A stretch of 33,040 nucleotides of DNA from an uncultured Schlesneria sp. Lineage in GTDB: Bacteria > Planctomycetota > Planctomycetia > Planctomycetales > Planctomycetaceae. Position 1 is the stretch's first letter, and every line of letters begins with the position of its first letter. The notes beneath the pieces were generated by a model. It did no database searches, was not told the origin of the DNA, and was given only the letters and a program-made list of their open reading frames with translations. Shown one piece after another: positions 8,803 through 17,530 of this stretch. Made by a program: the position numbers and the translations under genes. The DNA is taken from positions 1-33,040 of the forward strand of contig CAILLA010000222.1 in the NCBI GenBank assembly GCA_903834925.1, read 5' to 3'.

Positions 8803-11049
8803 ATGCAACGAGTGCGAACAGGTGGCGGTTGGCGAGCAGTGCGTTACACCTTCAGCAAGGCGCGCGAGGCGGGTGGATTGTGGAAATTGTGGAAAGCAAT
8901 GCGCTCGAAGAATGCCTGCAAGACATGCGCTTTGGGAATGGGCGGCCAAAAGGGCGGGATGGCCAATGAACGAGGCGTCTTTCCAGAGGTCTGCAAAAAA
9001 TCGCTGCAGGCGATGGTCGCCGATATGCAAGGAGCGGTGACTCCTGATTTCTTTAAAACCTATTCAATTCCGCAGCTGCAAGCGTTCTCGCCACGCGAAC
9101 TCGAAACCAGCGGTCGATTGACTCAGCCCGTCATTCATCGCCAAGGAGAGAATTACTATCAGCCGATTTCCTGGGAAGAAGCGTTCAAAAAAATCGTCTC
9201 GAAATTAAAACCCACTTCCGCGAACGGCACCACTTCTGAGTCGTCTCAACACGCTCTACCCGACGAAACCTTCTGGTACTTCAGCGGCCGCAGTTCCAAT
9301 GAAGCGGGATTCCTGTTGCAGGTCTTTGCCCGCGTCTTCGGAACCAATAATGTCAATAACTGTTCGTTCTATTGCCATCAGGCGAGTGGCGTTGGACTCG
9401 GTAGTGTCCTTGGAACCGGGACAGCCACACTCGTCCTCGAAGACGTCGAGCATGCCGACCTTGTCTTTATCATCGGTGGAAATCCGGCAAGTAATCATCC
9501 GCGACTGATGTCGACGCTCAAAAACCTCCGGCGCAAAGGGGGACATGTCGTCGTGATCAACCCCATCGTTGAAACCGGGTTAGTCAATTTCAGCGTACCG
9601 AGTGACCCCATCAGTCTTTTGTTCGGAACCAAAATCGCTTCCCTTTACGTTCAGCCGCATATCGGTGGTGACCTGGCGCTACTGACAGGGATTGCCAAAC
9701 GAATCGTGGAAATGAACGCCCATGACGAGCAGTACCTGACTCGCTATTGCGATCATTGGCCTGAATTAAAGGCACAACTCGCCAGTCTCGACTGGGACGA
9801 GATCTACCGCAAATCGGGCGTTGACGCTGAAGCCATTCAGGCCATCGCCACGCGCTATGCGAGTGCCGAGAACGTCGTTTTCACCTGGACCATGGGAATC
9901 ACTCATCACACGTACGGTGTTGAAAACGTCGAAGCGATCGCCAATCTCGCGCTGCTGCGAGCCATGGTCGGTCGTCCCAATGCCGGACTCTTGCCGATTC
10001 GAGGTCATTCCAACGTTCAGGGAATCGGTTCGATGGGGGTGACTCCGCAGCTGAAAGAGGCCATCTTTGACCAATTGCAGACACACTATGGGATGAAGCT
10101 TCCGACGACTGCCGGGCTGGATACGCTTGCCTGCATGGAAGCGGCCAGTCGAAAAGAATTGAAGTTTGGTTTCTGCCTGGGGGGAAACCTGTATGGTTCG
10201 AACCCCGATTCCGCATTCGCGGCACATGCGCTCAACGAGTTAGATCTGCTGGTTTATCTGAATACCACGCTGAATACAGGCCACGCCCACGGATTGGCCA
10301 AAGAGACGATTATTCTGCCGGTACTCGCACGCGATGAAGAGCCTCAGGCAACGACTCAGGAATCGATGTTTAACTACATCCGTTTAAGCGATGGCGGACC
10401 ATCCAGGCATGTCGGACCCAAAAGCGAAATCGAAGTGATTGCGACAATTGCCAGCGGTGTGCTTGGTAACAAGGGACCGATCGATTGGGAATCCATGCAA
10501 AATACCAATCGAATTCGCGAAGCGATTGCCAAGGTCGTTCCCGGTTTTGAAAAGATCAAAGATATCGGCCAGACAAAGAAAGAGTTTCAACTGGACGGCC
10601 GCACATTTCATACGCCAGAGTTTCCTACGAAAAACGGTAAAGCCCAGTTGCGAGTCCACTCGCTACCCGAACTGATTGGTGGCCCGAATGAGTTACGAAT
10701 GATGACGATTCGAAGCGAGGGGCAGTTCAATACGGTTGTTTACGAGGACTATGATCTCTACCGGGGAATTGAAGGCCGGTTTGTGATATTGCTTCACCCC
10801 GAGGATCTTGTTCGTTTTCGTCTGCTGCCAGGTCAGAAAGTGACTGTTCGCAGCGGAACGGGTGAGATGACAAATATCATCGCCACTCCCTTCGAAAAAA
10901 TCCGACCTGGCAATGCGGCAATGTACTATCCCGAATGCAATGTTTTGGTCCCTCGTTTCGTCGACCCAAGATCTCGTACACCCGGCTTTAAATTGGTCCT
11001 GATCACGATCGAAGCAACGAAGACAGGGCGATTGCCAGTGCTGAGATAA
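8803..11049 (+). CDS. FdhF/YdeP-family molybdopterin oxidoreductase
   Basis: The 748-residue protein matches the large catalytic subunit family of molybdopterin-dependent oxidoreductases, subgroup FdhF/YdeP (formate dehydrogenase H relatives). The N-terminus has the typical GGGWRAV start and a CKTC pair (C39, C42) with C64 further on, which may hold an iron-sulfur cluster. FYCHQASG places C191 where the enzyme-derived Mo ligand (Cys or Sec) sits in the family. FIIGGNPASNHPRLM is typical of the dinucleotide-cofactor binding region, and the C-terminal part (about 640-748) is a molydopterin dinucleotide-binding barrel. Substrate is not known; YdeP relatives are linked to formate metabolism or acid resistance without firm proof. 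ATG 8803 is chosen over TTG 8731 because family-like sequence begins there. No FdhD-type maturation gene is present in the window. Confidence 0.88.
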   Translation: MQRVRTGGGWRAVRYTFSKAREAGGLWKLWKAMRSKNACKTCALGMGGQKGGMANERGVFPEVCKKSLQAMVADMQGAVTPDFFKTYSIPQLQAFSPRELETSGRLTQPVIHRQGENYYQPISWEEAFKKIVSKLKPTSANGTTSESSQHALPDETFWYFSGRSSNEAGFLLQVFARVFGTNNVNNCSFYCHQASGVGLGSVLGTGTATLVLEDVEHADLVFIIGGNPASNHPRLMSTLKNLRRKGGHVVVINPIVETGLVNFSVPSDPISLLFGTKIASLYVQPHIGGDLALLTGIAKRIVEMNAHDEQYLTRYCDHWPELKAQLASLDWDEIYRKSGVDAEAIQAIATRYASAENVVFTWTMGITHHTYGVENVEAIANLALLRAMVGRPNAGLLPIRGHSNVQGIGSMGVTPQLKEAIFDQLQTHYGMKLPTTAGLDTLACMEAASRKELKFGFCLGGNLYGSNPDSAFAAHALNELDLLVYLNTTLNTGHAHGLAKETIILPVLARDEEPQATTQESMFNYIRLSDGGPSRHVGPKSEIEVIATIASGVLGNKGPIDWESMQNTNRIREAIAKVVPGFEKIKDIGQTKKEFQLDGRTFHTPEFPTKNGKAQLRVHSLPELIGGPNELRMMTIRSEGQFNTVVYEDYDLYRGIEGRFVILLHPEDLVRFRLLPGQKVTVRSGTGEMTNIIATPFEKIRPGNAAMYYPECNVLVPRFVDPRSRTPGFKLVLITIEATKTGRLPVLR

Positions 11050-11106
11050 AAGTGTCGGCTTCCCGAACGTATTGTAATCTACTCGCGTCTGTCTTACGCT
11101 CGCTCT

Positions 11107-14067
11107 ATGAATACTGTTTCTGCTACTTCGACACGCCGGTCATTCTTGTTGCGTTTCGTTTTATTCGGCGCGCTGATCTCTGCGATATTACTCGGCATTT
11201 TTTGGTTGCGGCAGGACGAGTCGGCAGATCGATGGTTAGAAGAAGGTCGTCAAGCGACCGACGAACGCGATTTTGCCAAGGCGGCTCTTGCCCTCGAAAA
11301 CGCCGTGAAGGCTTCGCCCGATTCAGGAACGGCCTGGAAACTGCTGGCAGACGCCGCCTATCGAAATGGACAGCCCAAACGATCAATCGAAGCTCTCGAA
11401 GCCTATGGACGGCTTGCTCCGGCAGAGGCAGCAAAACTTGGCGTCCAACTTGCCGGCCTTTGGATGACGCGAAATCAAATTCAACCGGCCATCAAAGCGC
11501 TCCGTTTGGCCGTTGAATTCAATCCCCAGTCTCCAGAGCCTTACCGTCTGCTCGCACAAATCTTCGGAGTGACGGGACATCGATCAGAAGTCGTCAAATG
11601 CCTGTTGGAGCTAGTAAAACGAAACGCGTTTTACCGAGACGATCTGATCGTTCTCTCATCCGTCAATCCGAGCCTCGACAGCCCTGAACGGCTGAAACTG
11701 ATGTTACAGGCGGACCCATCAGACAAATCGCCCCTGATCCCGTTCGCGATGAACGAGCTTGATCGGAATCAAATTCCGTCCGCGAAAAAATATCTGCTCC
11801 AAATCACAGATGCGCAACCGGATGACATGGAGGCCCAAAGTATCCTGGGGGAACTTTACGCCGATTTTCTACCGGACGAATTTCTCGGCTGGAACTCACA
11901 ACTTCCGCCCAAAGCCGAACACGATGCCCGCGTCTGGCTTGCACGTGGCAAATGGTTGAAAACTCATGGACCAGCCGACTCCACGGTCCGTTGCCTGTTC
12001 GAGGCGATCGTTCGCGAACCCGAAAGCCTGTCTGCCAACATGCTGATCGGTCAAATTCTGAAATCGCAAGGCGAATTAGAACTCGGTAATGCATTTACCG
12101 AGCGAGCGCGTCGGCTTCAAAGGATCATGGACCTCAGTTCCCGAATGAGCGAGCCTCGAGCCAACGAGTGGGTCGAGCCGATGATTGAGGAACTTGAAGC
12201 GACGGGTCGATTATGGGAAGCCTGGGCCTGGTGTGTCGTGTACGATCAGGTCGTCCCGGCTCAAAACAAAGCCATCACCGCTTCCCGAGAACGACTTAAG
12301 TCACAGTTGAATTCAACCCTGCCGCGCACGAAGCCTGGCAGTGTCCCTGGGGAAAACAATGACTGGCAGAAATACCCATTGCCTGATTGGTCGCGTTTGA
12401 AATCGAGCCAAACGAAATCCTTACCGAATTCACAGAATGAAACGTCAGCAATTCGATTCGAAGATTTAGGGCCAGCAACGGGTTTGAATTTTCAATATGT
12501 GAACACGGCTTCACAAAAAAGCGGTCACAAGATCTACGAGACGATGGGAGCTGGCGTCGCGGTTCTGGATTACGACATGGACGGCTGGCCCGATCTCTAT
12601 TTTCCGCAGGGGAACAAAACCGGACCGCTGGCAGCTGAAGACGCACCCAGCGATGCCCTCTATCGCAACCAATCCGGCAAACTCTTTCGGGCGGTCGCTC
12701 AATCCGCTGGGATTTATGAAACGTCTTATTCACATGGTGTCGCTGCCGGGGATTATAACAACGATGGCTTTCCCGATCTTTATGTCGCCAATTTCGGGCG
12801 CAATCGACTTTATCGCAACAATGGCGATGGCACATTTTCAGATGTCACTGACGAGGCGGGATTGAAACAATCCACCTGGACAGTCAGTTGTGCCATCGCG
12901 GATCTCAACGGCGACGGACTTCCCGAACTGTTTGACGTGAACTATTGCCAAGGCAAAGATGTGCTGACGGCCACTTGCTATGACGAACATCAACGACCAA
13001 TCGTTTGCCGACCGACAATGTTCGATCCCGCCACCGATACGGTTTGTTTCAATCTCGGCGACGGACGATTCCAGGAATTACAAACTGAAGCGGGTCTCGA
13101 TCTTCCGCAGGGAATGGGACTTGGACTCGTCATCGCCGATTTTAACGATGACGATCAAATCGACGTGTTCGTTGCCAACGATATGACAGCGAATTTTCTC
13201 TTGATCAACGAAACCGCCGGACCGGGACAGCAGCCGAAGTTCCGAGACGAAGCATTTCTACGCGGTGTGGCGCTCGACCTGAACGGGTTAGCGCAAGCCT
13301 GCATGGGTGTTGCCACTGCCGATATCAACCGCGATGGTCAGCCGGATTTGTTCGTGACCAATTTTGCGCGAGAGTCCAACACGCTTTACTTGTCTCAGCC
13401 GGGTGGGATGTATCAGGATCAAACTCAAATCGCCGGATTACGCGAGCCGAGTTTTGACCCGTTGGGATTCGGCACACAATTTTTCGACGCGGATCGAGAC
13501 GGCTGGTTTGATCTCGTTGTGGCCAACGGCCATATCGATGAATTTGTCAATGAGTCCTTTCGAATGAAAGCTCAGTTTTTTCGCGGTCTGTCAGCCTCTC
13601 GCTTCACAGAGCTGGCATCGAAGGATATTGGCCCATTGTTTGCGGAATTACGCTTGGCACGTGGATTGGCCCTGCTCGACTGGAATCGTGATGGTCGTCG
13701 CGATTTTGTTGCCACAGACCTCGAAAGGCCTGTCCTGCTGGGCGTCAATACGACGGTTTCGACCAACCATTCGCTACGCCTGAAATTGGTTGGGACGCGG
13801 AGTAGCCGGGACGCAATTGGTGCAAAGATTCGTGCCGTTGTGGCCGAAGGGGACGAACGAGTTTGCCAATTGACGGCAGGTGACGGATACGAATCGAGCA
13901 ATGAACGAATGATCGAGATCGGTATTGGTGCTCGTGACCGTCTGAAACGTCTCGAGATTCGATGGCCTTCCGGAATACGATTCCAACTCGACGACGTTGC
14001 ATGCGACCGTGCATGGCTCGCGATCGAAGGAGCGACCAATCTGATTCAGTCATCTCCCGCAGAATAA
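11107..14067 (+). CDS. TPR / FG-GAP (VCBS) / ASPIC-UnbV protein, membrane anchored
   Basis: The 986-residue protein starts with a basic tail and one hydrophobic segment (about 12-36), so it is probably anchored or exported with its bulk outside the cytoplasm. Residues 40-340 are alpha-helical TPR-like repeats (DFAKAALALENAVKASPDSG, PAIKALRLAVEFNPQSPEPY). Residues 449-860 are a calcium-binding beta-propeller of FG-GAP/VCBS repeats with recurring D-D-DG-PDL signatures (LDYDMDGWPDLYFPQGN, GDYNNDGFPDLYVANFG, ADINRDGQPDLFVTNFA). Residues 888-965 are an ASPIC/UnbV domain with GDGYESSNE and RWPSG. Such proteins are abundant in planctomycetes and are thought to act in surface adhesion or binding; the specific function is not known. 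It begins 57 bp after the oxidoreductase on the same strand, so the two may be co-transcribed. Confidence 0.9.
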   Translation: MNTVSATSTRRSFLLRFVLFGALISAILLGIFWLRQDESADRWLEEGRQATDERDFAKAALALENAVKASPDSGTAWKLLADAAYRNGQPKRSIEALEAYGRLAPAEAAKLGVQLAGLWMTRNQIQPAIKALRLAVEFNPQSPEPYRLLAQIFGVTGHRSEVVKCLLELVKRNAFYRDDLIVLSSVNPSLDSPERLKLMLQADPSDKSPLIPFAMNELDRNQIPSAKKYLLQITDAQPDDMEAQSILGELYADFLPDEFLGWNSQLPPKAEHDARVWLARGKWLKTHGPADSTVRCLFEAIVREPESLSANMLIGQILKSQGELELGNAFTERARRLQRIMDLSSRMSEPRANEWVEPMIEELEATGRLWEAWAWCVVYDQVVPAQNKAITASRERLKSQLNSTLPRTKPGSVPGENNDWQKYPLPDWSRLKSSQTKSLPNSQNETSAIRFEDLGPATGLNFQYVNTASQKSGHKIYETMGAGVAVLDYDMDGWPDLYFPQGNKTGPLAAEDAPSDALYRNQSGKLFRAVAQSAGIYETSYSHGVAAGDYNNDGFPDLYVANFGRNRLYRNNGDGTFSDVTDEAGLKQSTWTVSCAIADLNGDGLPELFDVNYCQGKDVLTATCYDEHQRPIVCRPTMFDPATDTVCFNLGDGRFQELQTEAGLDLPQGMGLGLVIADFNDDDQIDVFVANDMTANFLLINETAGPGQQPKFRDEAFLRGVALDLNGLAQACMGVATADINRDGQPDLFVTNFARESNTLYLSQPGGMYQDQTQIAGLREPSFDPLGFGTQFFDADRDGWFDLVVANGHIDEFVNESFRMKAQFFRGLSASRFTELASKDIGPLFAELRLARGLALLDWNRDGRRDFVATDLERPVLLGVNTTVSTNHSLRLKLVGTRSSRDAIGAKIRAVVAEGDERVCQLTAGDGYESSNERMIEIGIGARDRLKRLEIRWPSGIRFQLDDVACDRAWLAIEGATNLIQSSPAE

Positions 14068-14505
14068 AGGCCGGATATTCCACACGAAGCGCCGCTCACA
14101 TGCCTGCCAAGTCCACATTTCAGGGTCAATTCATGAGCATCCGCGAATGGGATATGAATTGACACTTCGCGAATCGAAATGGCTTCGGTTATCAGAACCG
14201 TGGTCTTAACGAATTGCTGTAACCAGCTTATTTTTCATTGCTTGCCGGATTCCCTTCTTCCGTTTCTCTTCGGTTTTTAGCGAGATGCTGCCTCGCCGCT
14301 TTGCACAAGCACCATCGCGCGTCGTTCACTCAGTCCATTATGGAACGACAGTTGCGTTCTCGTAAAACGCGTTCTCCATTAAGCCTGTTGATTAGACATT
14401 CGGATATTTCGTGGCGCTACGAGTGGTACGAGATCGCTATTTCATTATGTCGTTACCGGTGAAATAGCACTTTGATTCGTAATTTATTTATTGAGGACTT
14501 CCGTT
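14068..14505. other. Intergenic region with one hairpin
   Basis: No coding frame is convincing here. GTCAATTCAT (14125-14134) and ATGAATTGAC (14154-14163) form perfect 10-bp arms with a 19-nt loop, 58 bp after the ASPIC gene. There is no U-run, so a role as an intrinsic terminator is not clear. The promoter of the lipoprotein gene should lie in the last 150 bp, but I see no strong sigma70 match. Confidence 0.45.
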
Positions 14506-14994
14506 GTGAGAATGATTCGACGCGGTTTCTGGCCAATCCTTTCGGCGCTCGTGTTATGCCTGCTTCCCGGCTGCGGGGGAACAGTTAAGGGTGCTGTTGA
14601 AAAGGTGGTTCCTGCCTCTGGTTCGATCAAATTGGATGGGTCACCTGCCGGCGGAATCCGCATCCGTCTGACGCCGATTAATGAAACAAAAAGTGTCGGC
14701 GGTGCATGGGCCGTCACCAAGGACGACGGTACGTTCACCGTGATGCACTGGTCGAACAAAGAGGGGATTACTCCTGGGTCTTATTTCATCACCTTTTCGA
14801 AGATGGTCAAACCCGATGGCAGTCCTCTTGGCGACAAAGATTCTCCGATGATGGTGAATGCCAAAGAGACAATTGCACCGAAGTGGAGTTCGCCGGACGG
14901 GGACAAGATGTCTGCAATTATGCGGCGAGTCGATATTCCGGATTCGGGGAAGAAGGATATTGAATTTAAAATCTCGTCATCACAGAAGAAGTAG
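14506..14994 (+). CDS. Small lipoprotein with a transthyretin-like domain, partner of a DUF1559 gene
   Basis: About 162 residues. A basic start and hydrophobic segment end in LLPGC, a lipobox, so the mature protein should be acylated at that Cys. The rest reads as one beta-sandwich of the carboxypeptidase-regulatory/transthyretin type (ASGSIKLDGSPAGGIRIRL, DDGTFTVMHW, PGSYFITFSK). GTG 14506 is chosen because GAGGA at 14493-14497 lies 8 nt before it; ATG 14512 is the alternative. It lies 94 bp upstream of a DUF1559 gene on the same strand, a very common pairing in planctomycetes. The function of these lipoproteins is not known. A small hairpin followed by TTTT lies between the two genes (about 15013-15045) and could reduce read-through. 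Confidence 0.85.
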   Translation: MRMIRRGFWPILSALVLCLLPGCGGTVKGAVEKVVPASGSIKLDGSPAGGIRIRLTPINETKSVGGAWAVTKDDGTFTVMHWSNKEGITPGSYFITFSKMVKPDGSPLGDKDSPMMVNAKETIAPKWSSPDGDKMSAIMRRVDIPDSGKKDIEFKISSSQKK

Positions 14995-15088
14995 AAGTTG
15001 TCTTTTCGATTTAGTCCGTAATGGATGTCCATTTCCAGGACTTTTGTAACTGTTTTGTTTCGATTCAGGTCTTTTTTGGAGAAGGTTG

Positions 15089-16105
15089 ATGCTAAGTTTT
15101 GTTCGATTTCCCGCGAAAACGTCTCGTCGAATCAGTGCATTCACATTGATTGAATTGCTGGTGGTGATTGCGATTATTGCCGTACTGATTGCGTTACTGC
15201 TTCCCGCCGTACAACAGGCACGCGAATCTGCTCGTCGTACGCAATGTAAGAACAACCTGAAACAGATCGGGCTGTCACTGCATAATTATCACGATGTCTC
15301 AAACATGTTTCCCTACGCATCAAGTTTCAGTGCGGTGACAGCGAATAATAACAACTTATCGGAGATCAAAAATCAGTCGGGATGGGTGTTGCTACTCCCC
15401 TATTTCGATCAAGCACCGTTGTACAATTCCATCAATCATTCGGCCGCAATGGGTAGCTGGTTAAACGGTGGAAGTAAACCTTTGGCCGGTGGCGGTACTG
15501 TCCCGGCAGCGAATGCTGCGGCAGGAGGCACAAAACTGATTGGCCTCCTGTGTCCCACCGATTCAGGAAAACAGTATCACGGTGGATTTGATGGGTTTTA
15601 CGGCTGCGTGGCAGGTGTGAATTCCTATAAATCAAACTATGGCTTCAGCACACGGGACGGACAAGGGTCTGGTCTGTGGTCGAACGAACCTCAGTATTCC
15701 CGATCGATGTTTGGCGCCATGTCGAACACTTCGATGCGTGACCTCAGCGATGGATCGAGTAACACGGTCGCGATTGCCGAAACAACGCTGAATATCTACG
15801 ACGGTGAAACCGGTTCATGGGCTTGTTCTCAGCACGTTGGCAACGGTGTGAATTTCGCCGATCTGAATGGGCAACGTAAGATTAACGACTGGGCATGCTG
15901 TGGCTGGGGTCCAGGCACGCCGTGGAGCATTCAAAATCCACAAGGAAAGCTAGGCGAATGGGGATCGATCGGTAGTATGCATACGGGGGGAGCTCAGGTT
16001 CTCCTGGGTGATGGGACCGTCCGATTTATTAGTGAAAACATCGACGCAACCACCCGTCAACGATTGGGCTATATCGCCGATGGAAATCCAATTGGGGACT
16101 TCTAA
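15089..16105 (+). CDS. DUF1559 protein with type IV pilin-like N-terminus
   Basis: The 338-residue protein carries a prepilin-type leader: basic residues then [20 protein letters not shown], with the phenylalanine after the processed residue and Glu at position +5. Then come the planctomycete DUF1559 signature ([20 protein letters not shown]) and a C-terminal H-x9-DG motif in [18 protein letters not shown]. The pilin-like helix suggests export by a type II secretion or type IV pilus-like machine, but the role of DUF1559 proteins is not established. Dozens to hundreds of paralogues per genome are usual. ATG 15089 is used rather than the TTG three bases upstream because GGAG at 15078-15081 is correctly spaced. 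A second paralogue lies at 19759-20706 on the other strand. Confidence 0.93.
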   Translation: MLSFVRFPAKTSRRISAFTLIELLVVIAIIAVLIALLLPAVQQARESARRTQCKNNLKQIGLSLHNYHDVSNMFPYASSFSAVTANNNNLSEIKNQSGWVLLLPYFDQAPLYNSINHSAAMGSWLNGGSKPLAGGGTVPAANAAAGGTKLIGLLCPTDSGKQYHGGFDGFYGCVAGVNSYKSNYGFSTRDGQGSGLWSNEPQYSRSMFGAMSNTSMRDLSDGSSNTVAIAETTLNIYDGETGSWACSQHVGNGVNFADLNGQRKINDWACCGWGPGTPWSIQNPQGKLGEWGSIGSMHTGGAQVLLGDGTVRFISENIDATTRQRLGYIADGNPIGDF

Positions 16106-16136
16106 TTCGATTCACGAGTTCGCAAACCGCTAATGC

Positions 16137-16179
16137 ACAACTTCGCCGCAGCCCCTCGCTGCCGGCGACGTTGTCTTTT
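16137..16179 (+). terminator. Likely intrinsic terminator after the DUF1559 gene
   Basis: ACAAC...GTTGT outer arms and CGCCG...CGGCG inner arms form an interrupted GC-rich stem, followed by TCTTTT. It lies 32 bp past the DUF1559 stop codon. Confidence 0.6.
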
Positions 16180-16261
16180 ATGGTAGAGTTTCATATGGAT
16201 ATGGCGTTTGGTTTTTCATCATGTCGATTTTGCACAACGGACCCGAGAACGGATTGTATGA

Positions 16262-17278
16262 ATGTTTCTTCGCTCCCTGATAGTGTTCGTTTTCATTTCT
16301 GTACTCTGCAATTCATTTCCACTTTCTGCACAAAACGTTGGACCCGATTGGGTCAAGGTCACGCCGGACGCCGGGTGGCGAGCTCGTGATTCGAGTGGTG
16401 AGCTTGTCTACAATGAAAGGATGTGGATTTTCGGCGGCTGGTTCGATTCGTTTCAGTCGCCTCCCCGCGACGTGTGGAGTTCGTCCGACGGCAAGACATG
16501 GACGCTGGTAACAAGTGAAGCGCCTTGGAAATACAGCGATCTTCCCATGACGATAGCGTTTCGTGATCGGATGTGGTTCATGGGAGGATGGACCAATGGT
16601 CGCCTGGCGGGTCACGGGGCCACCAACGAAGTCTGGTCTTCAATTGATGGTGCAAAGTGGGATCGAGTCTCGACGGCGGGTTGGAGTCCCCGTATTGCGG
16701 GTGCGGTTGTCGAATTTCAAGGACGCATATGGATTCTCGGAGGTACCGAAAATTACTATTTCGGCGACGAAAAGAGTCTGAAAAACGATGTCTGGTCTTC
16801 AGTCGACGGCAAAGAGTGGCGTCTTGAAACCGAAGCGGCGGGTTGGTCGCCGCGAGCTTACCATCAGGCGGTTGTTCTCAACGACAAGATCTATGTGTTG
16901 GGAGGCGGAAACTATGTTCCTCAATACGAATCAAAAAACGATGTCTGGTCAACCAGCGATGGCAAGACATGGACTCAAGTGACGGAACATGCAGAATGGT
17001 CGCCGCGTCTGTGGTTCTCGTCCGTTACATATCGTGACCGAATGTGGGTGCTCGGCGGTTGGTCGAACAATCCCGCGAAGAACTGGGGCGACGTCTGGTA
17101 TTCAAAAGAGGGACGAGACTGGCGGCAATTGAAGTCCAACGTGATTTGGAAAGAACGCCACGAACATTCCGCTTACGTCTTTAAAGACAAGCTGTGGGTC
17201 GCAGGAGGGCACGCTCAACCGCTGAGTAATGAGGTCTGGTCGTTAGAACTGCCTTTGGGCTTTTCACAGGATGACTGA
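16262..17278 (+). CDS. Secreted Kelch-like beta-propeller protein
   Basis: This 338-residue protein has a signal peptide (residues 1 to about 23, ending LSAQ). It consists almost entirely of about six repeats of roughly 50 residues, each with a WxxGG turn (MWIFGGW, MWFMGGW, IWILGGT, IYVLGGG, MWVLGGW, LWVAGGH) and a linker of the form DVWSSxDGKxWxxxTxxAxWSPR. The repeat number and the double glycine are those of Kelch-type propellers. No enzymatic motif is seen, so a binding or sugar-recognition role is plausible but unproven. It follows the DUF1559 gene after a likely terminator, so it is probably transcribed separately. The start at 16262 is set by the signal peptide; the ribosome binding site is weak. 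Confidence 0.85.
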   Translation: MFLRSLIVFVFISVLCNSFPLSAQNVGPDWVKVTPDAGWRARDSSGELVYNERMWIFGGWFDSFQSPPRDVWSSSDGKTWTLVTSEAPWKYSDLPMTIAFRDRMWFMGGWTNGRLAGHGATNEVWSSIDGAKWDRVSTAGWSPRIAGAVVEFQGRIWILGGTENYYFGDEKSLKNDVWSSVDGKEWRLETEAAGWSPRAYHQAVVLNDKIYVLGGGNYVPQYESKNDVWSTSDGKTWTQVTEHAEWSPRLWFSSVTYRDRMWVLGGWSNNPAKNWGDVWYSKEGRDWRQLKSNVIWKERHEHSAYVFKDKLWVAGGHAQPLSNEVWSLELPLGFSQDD

Positions 17279-17334
17279 AAAGTCACCTGGTTCTACCTGC
17301 CGGTTGTGCAATGCCGTGAAGGATTAAACGGCAA

Positions 17335-17382
17335 CGCAACCCCACCGCCCCCGGGGCGGTGGTTAACGGGACTTTGCACCAG
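17335..17382 (+). repeat. Hairpin repeat, family A, left arm of locus 1
   Basis: It contains a perfect 9-bp hairpin CCACCGCCC/GGGCGGTGG followed by TTAACGGG and CTTTGCACCAG. The reverse complement of 17425-17473 and the repeats at 27469-27504 and 28027-28074 belong to the same family. Confidence 0.85.
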
Positions 17383-17424
17383 TACGAGCCATCATTCACC
17401 GACCACACAATATCAGGTAAATTC

Positions 17425-17473
17425 CTAGGGCAAAGACCCGTTATCCACCCCCGCAGGGGAGGTGGGGTTGCGG
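17425..17473 (-). repeat. Hairpin repeat, family A, right arm of locus 1 (inverted)
   Basis: On the minus strand it reads CCGCAACCCCACC, a G/C stem, GGTGGATAACGGG and CTTTGCCCTAG, matching the left arm in inverted orientation. The arms enclose only about 42 bp here. Confidence 0.85.
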
Positions 17474-17530
17474 TTCCGCTTCGGGGCTTACCAGAAGCGG
17501 TCCCTCACGACATTCGTATCCTTTCAAACC

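Larger units (their letters stand above)
17279..17530. other. Intergenic region between convergent genes, filled by inverted repeats
   Basis: The stretch between the Kelch-like gene and the oppositely oriented amidohydrolase gene is occupied by an inverted pair of 48-bp hairpin repeats (17335-17382, 17425-17473). There are also two smaller hairpins, TGCCGT/ACGGCA (17312-17333) and CCGCTTC/GAAGCGG (17476-17500). Together these could end transcription from both sides, though none has a clear U-run. Confidence 0.6.

Noticed and set aside
12296-12835. 179-codon minus-strand frame, rich in Cys and Arg
   Set aside because: It is antisense to the FG-GAP region; repeated propeller motifs keep the other strand open.
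15013-15045. Hairpin with TTTT between the lipoprotein and DUF1559 genes
   Set aside because: The stem is short and interrupted; it may lower read-through but is too weak to call as a terminator.
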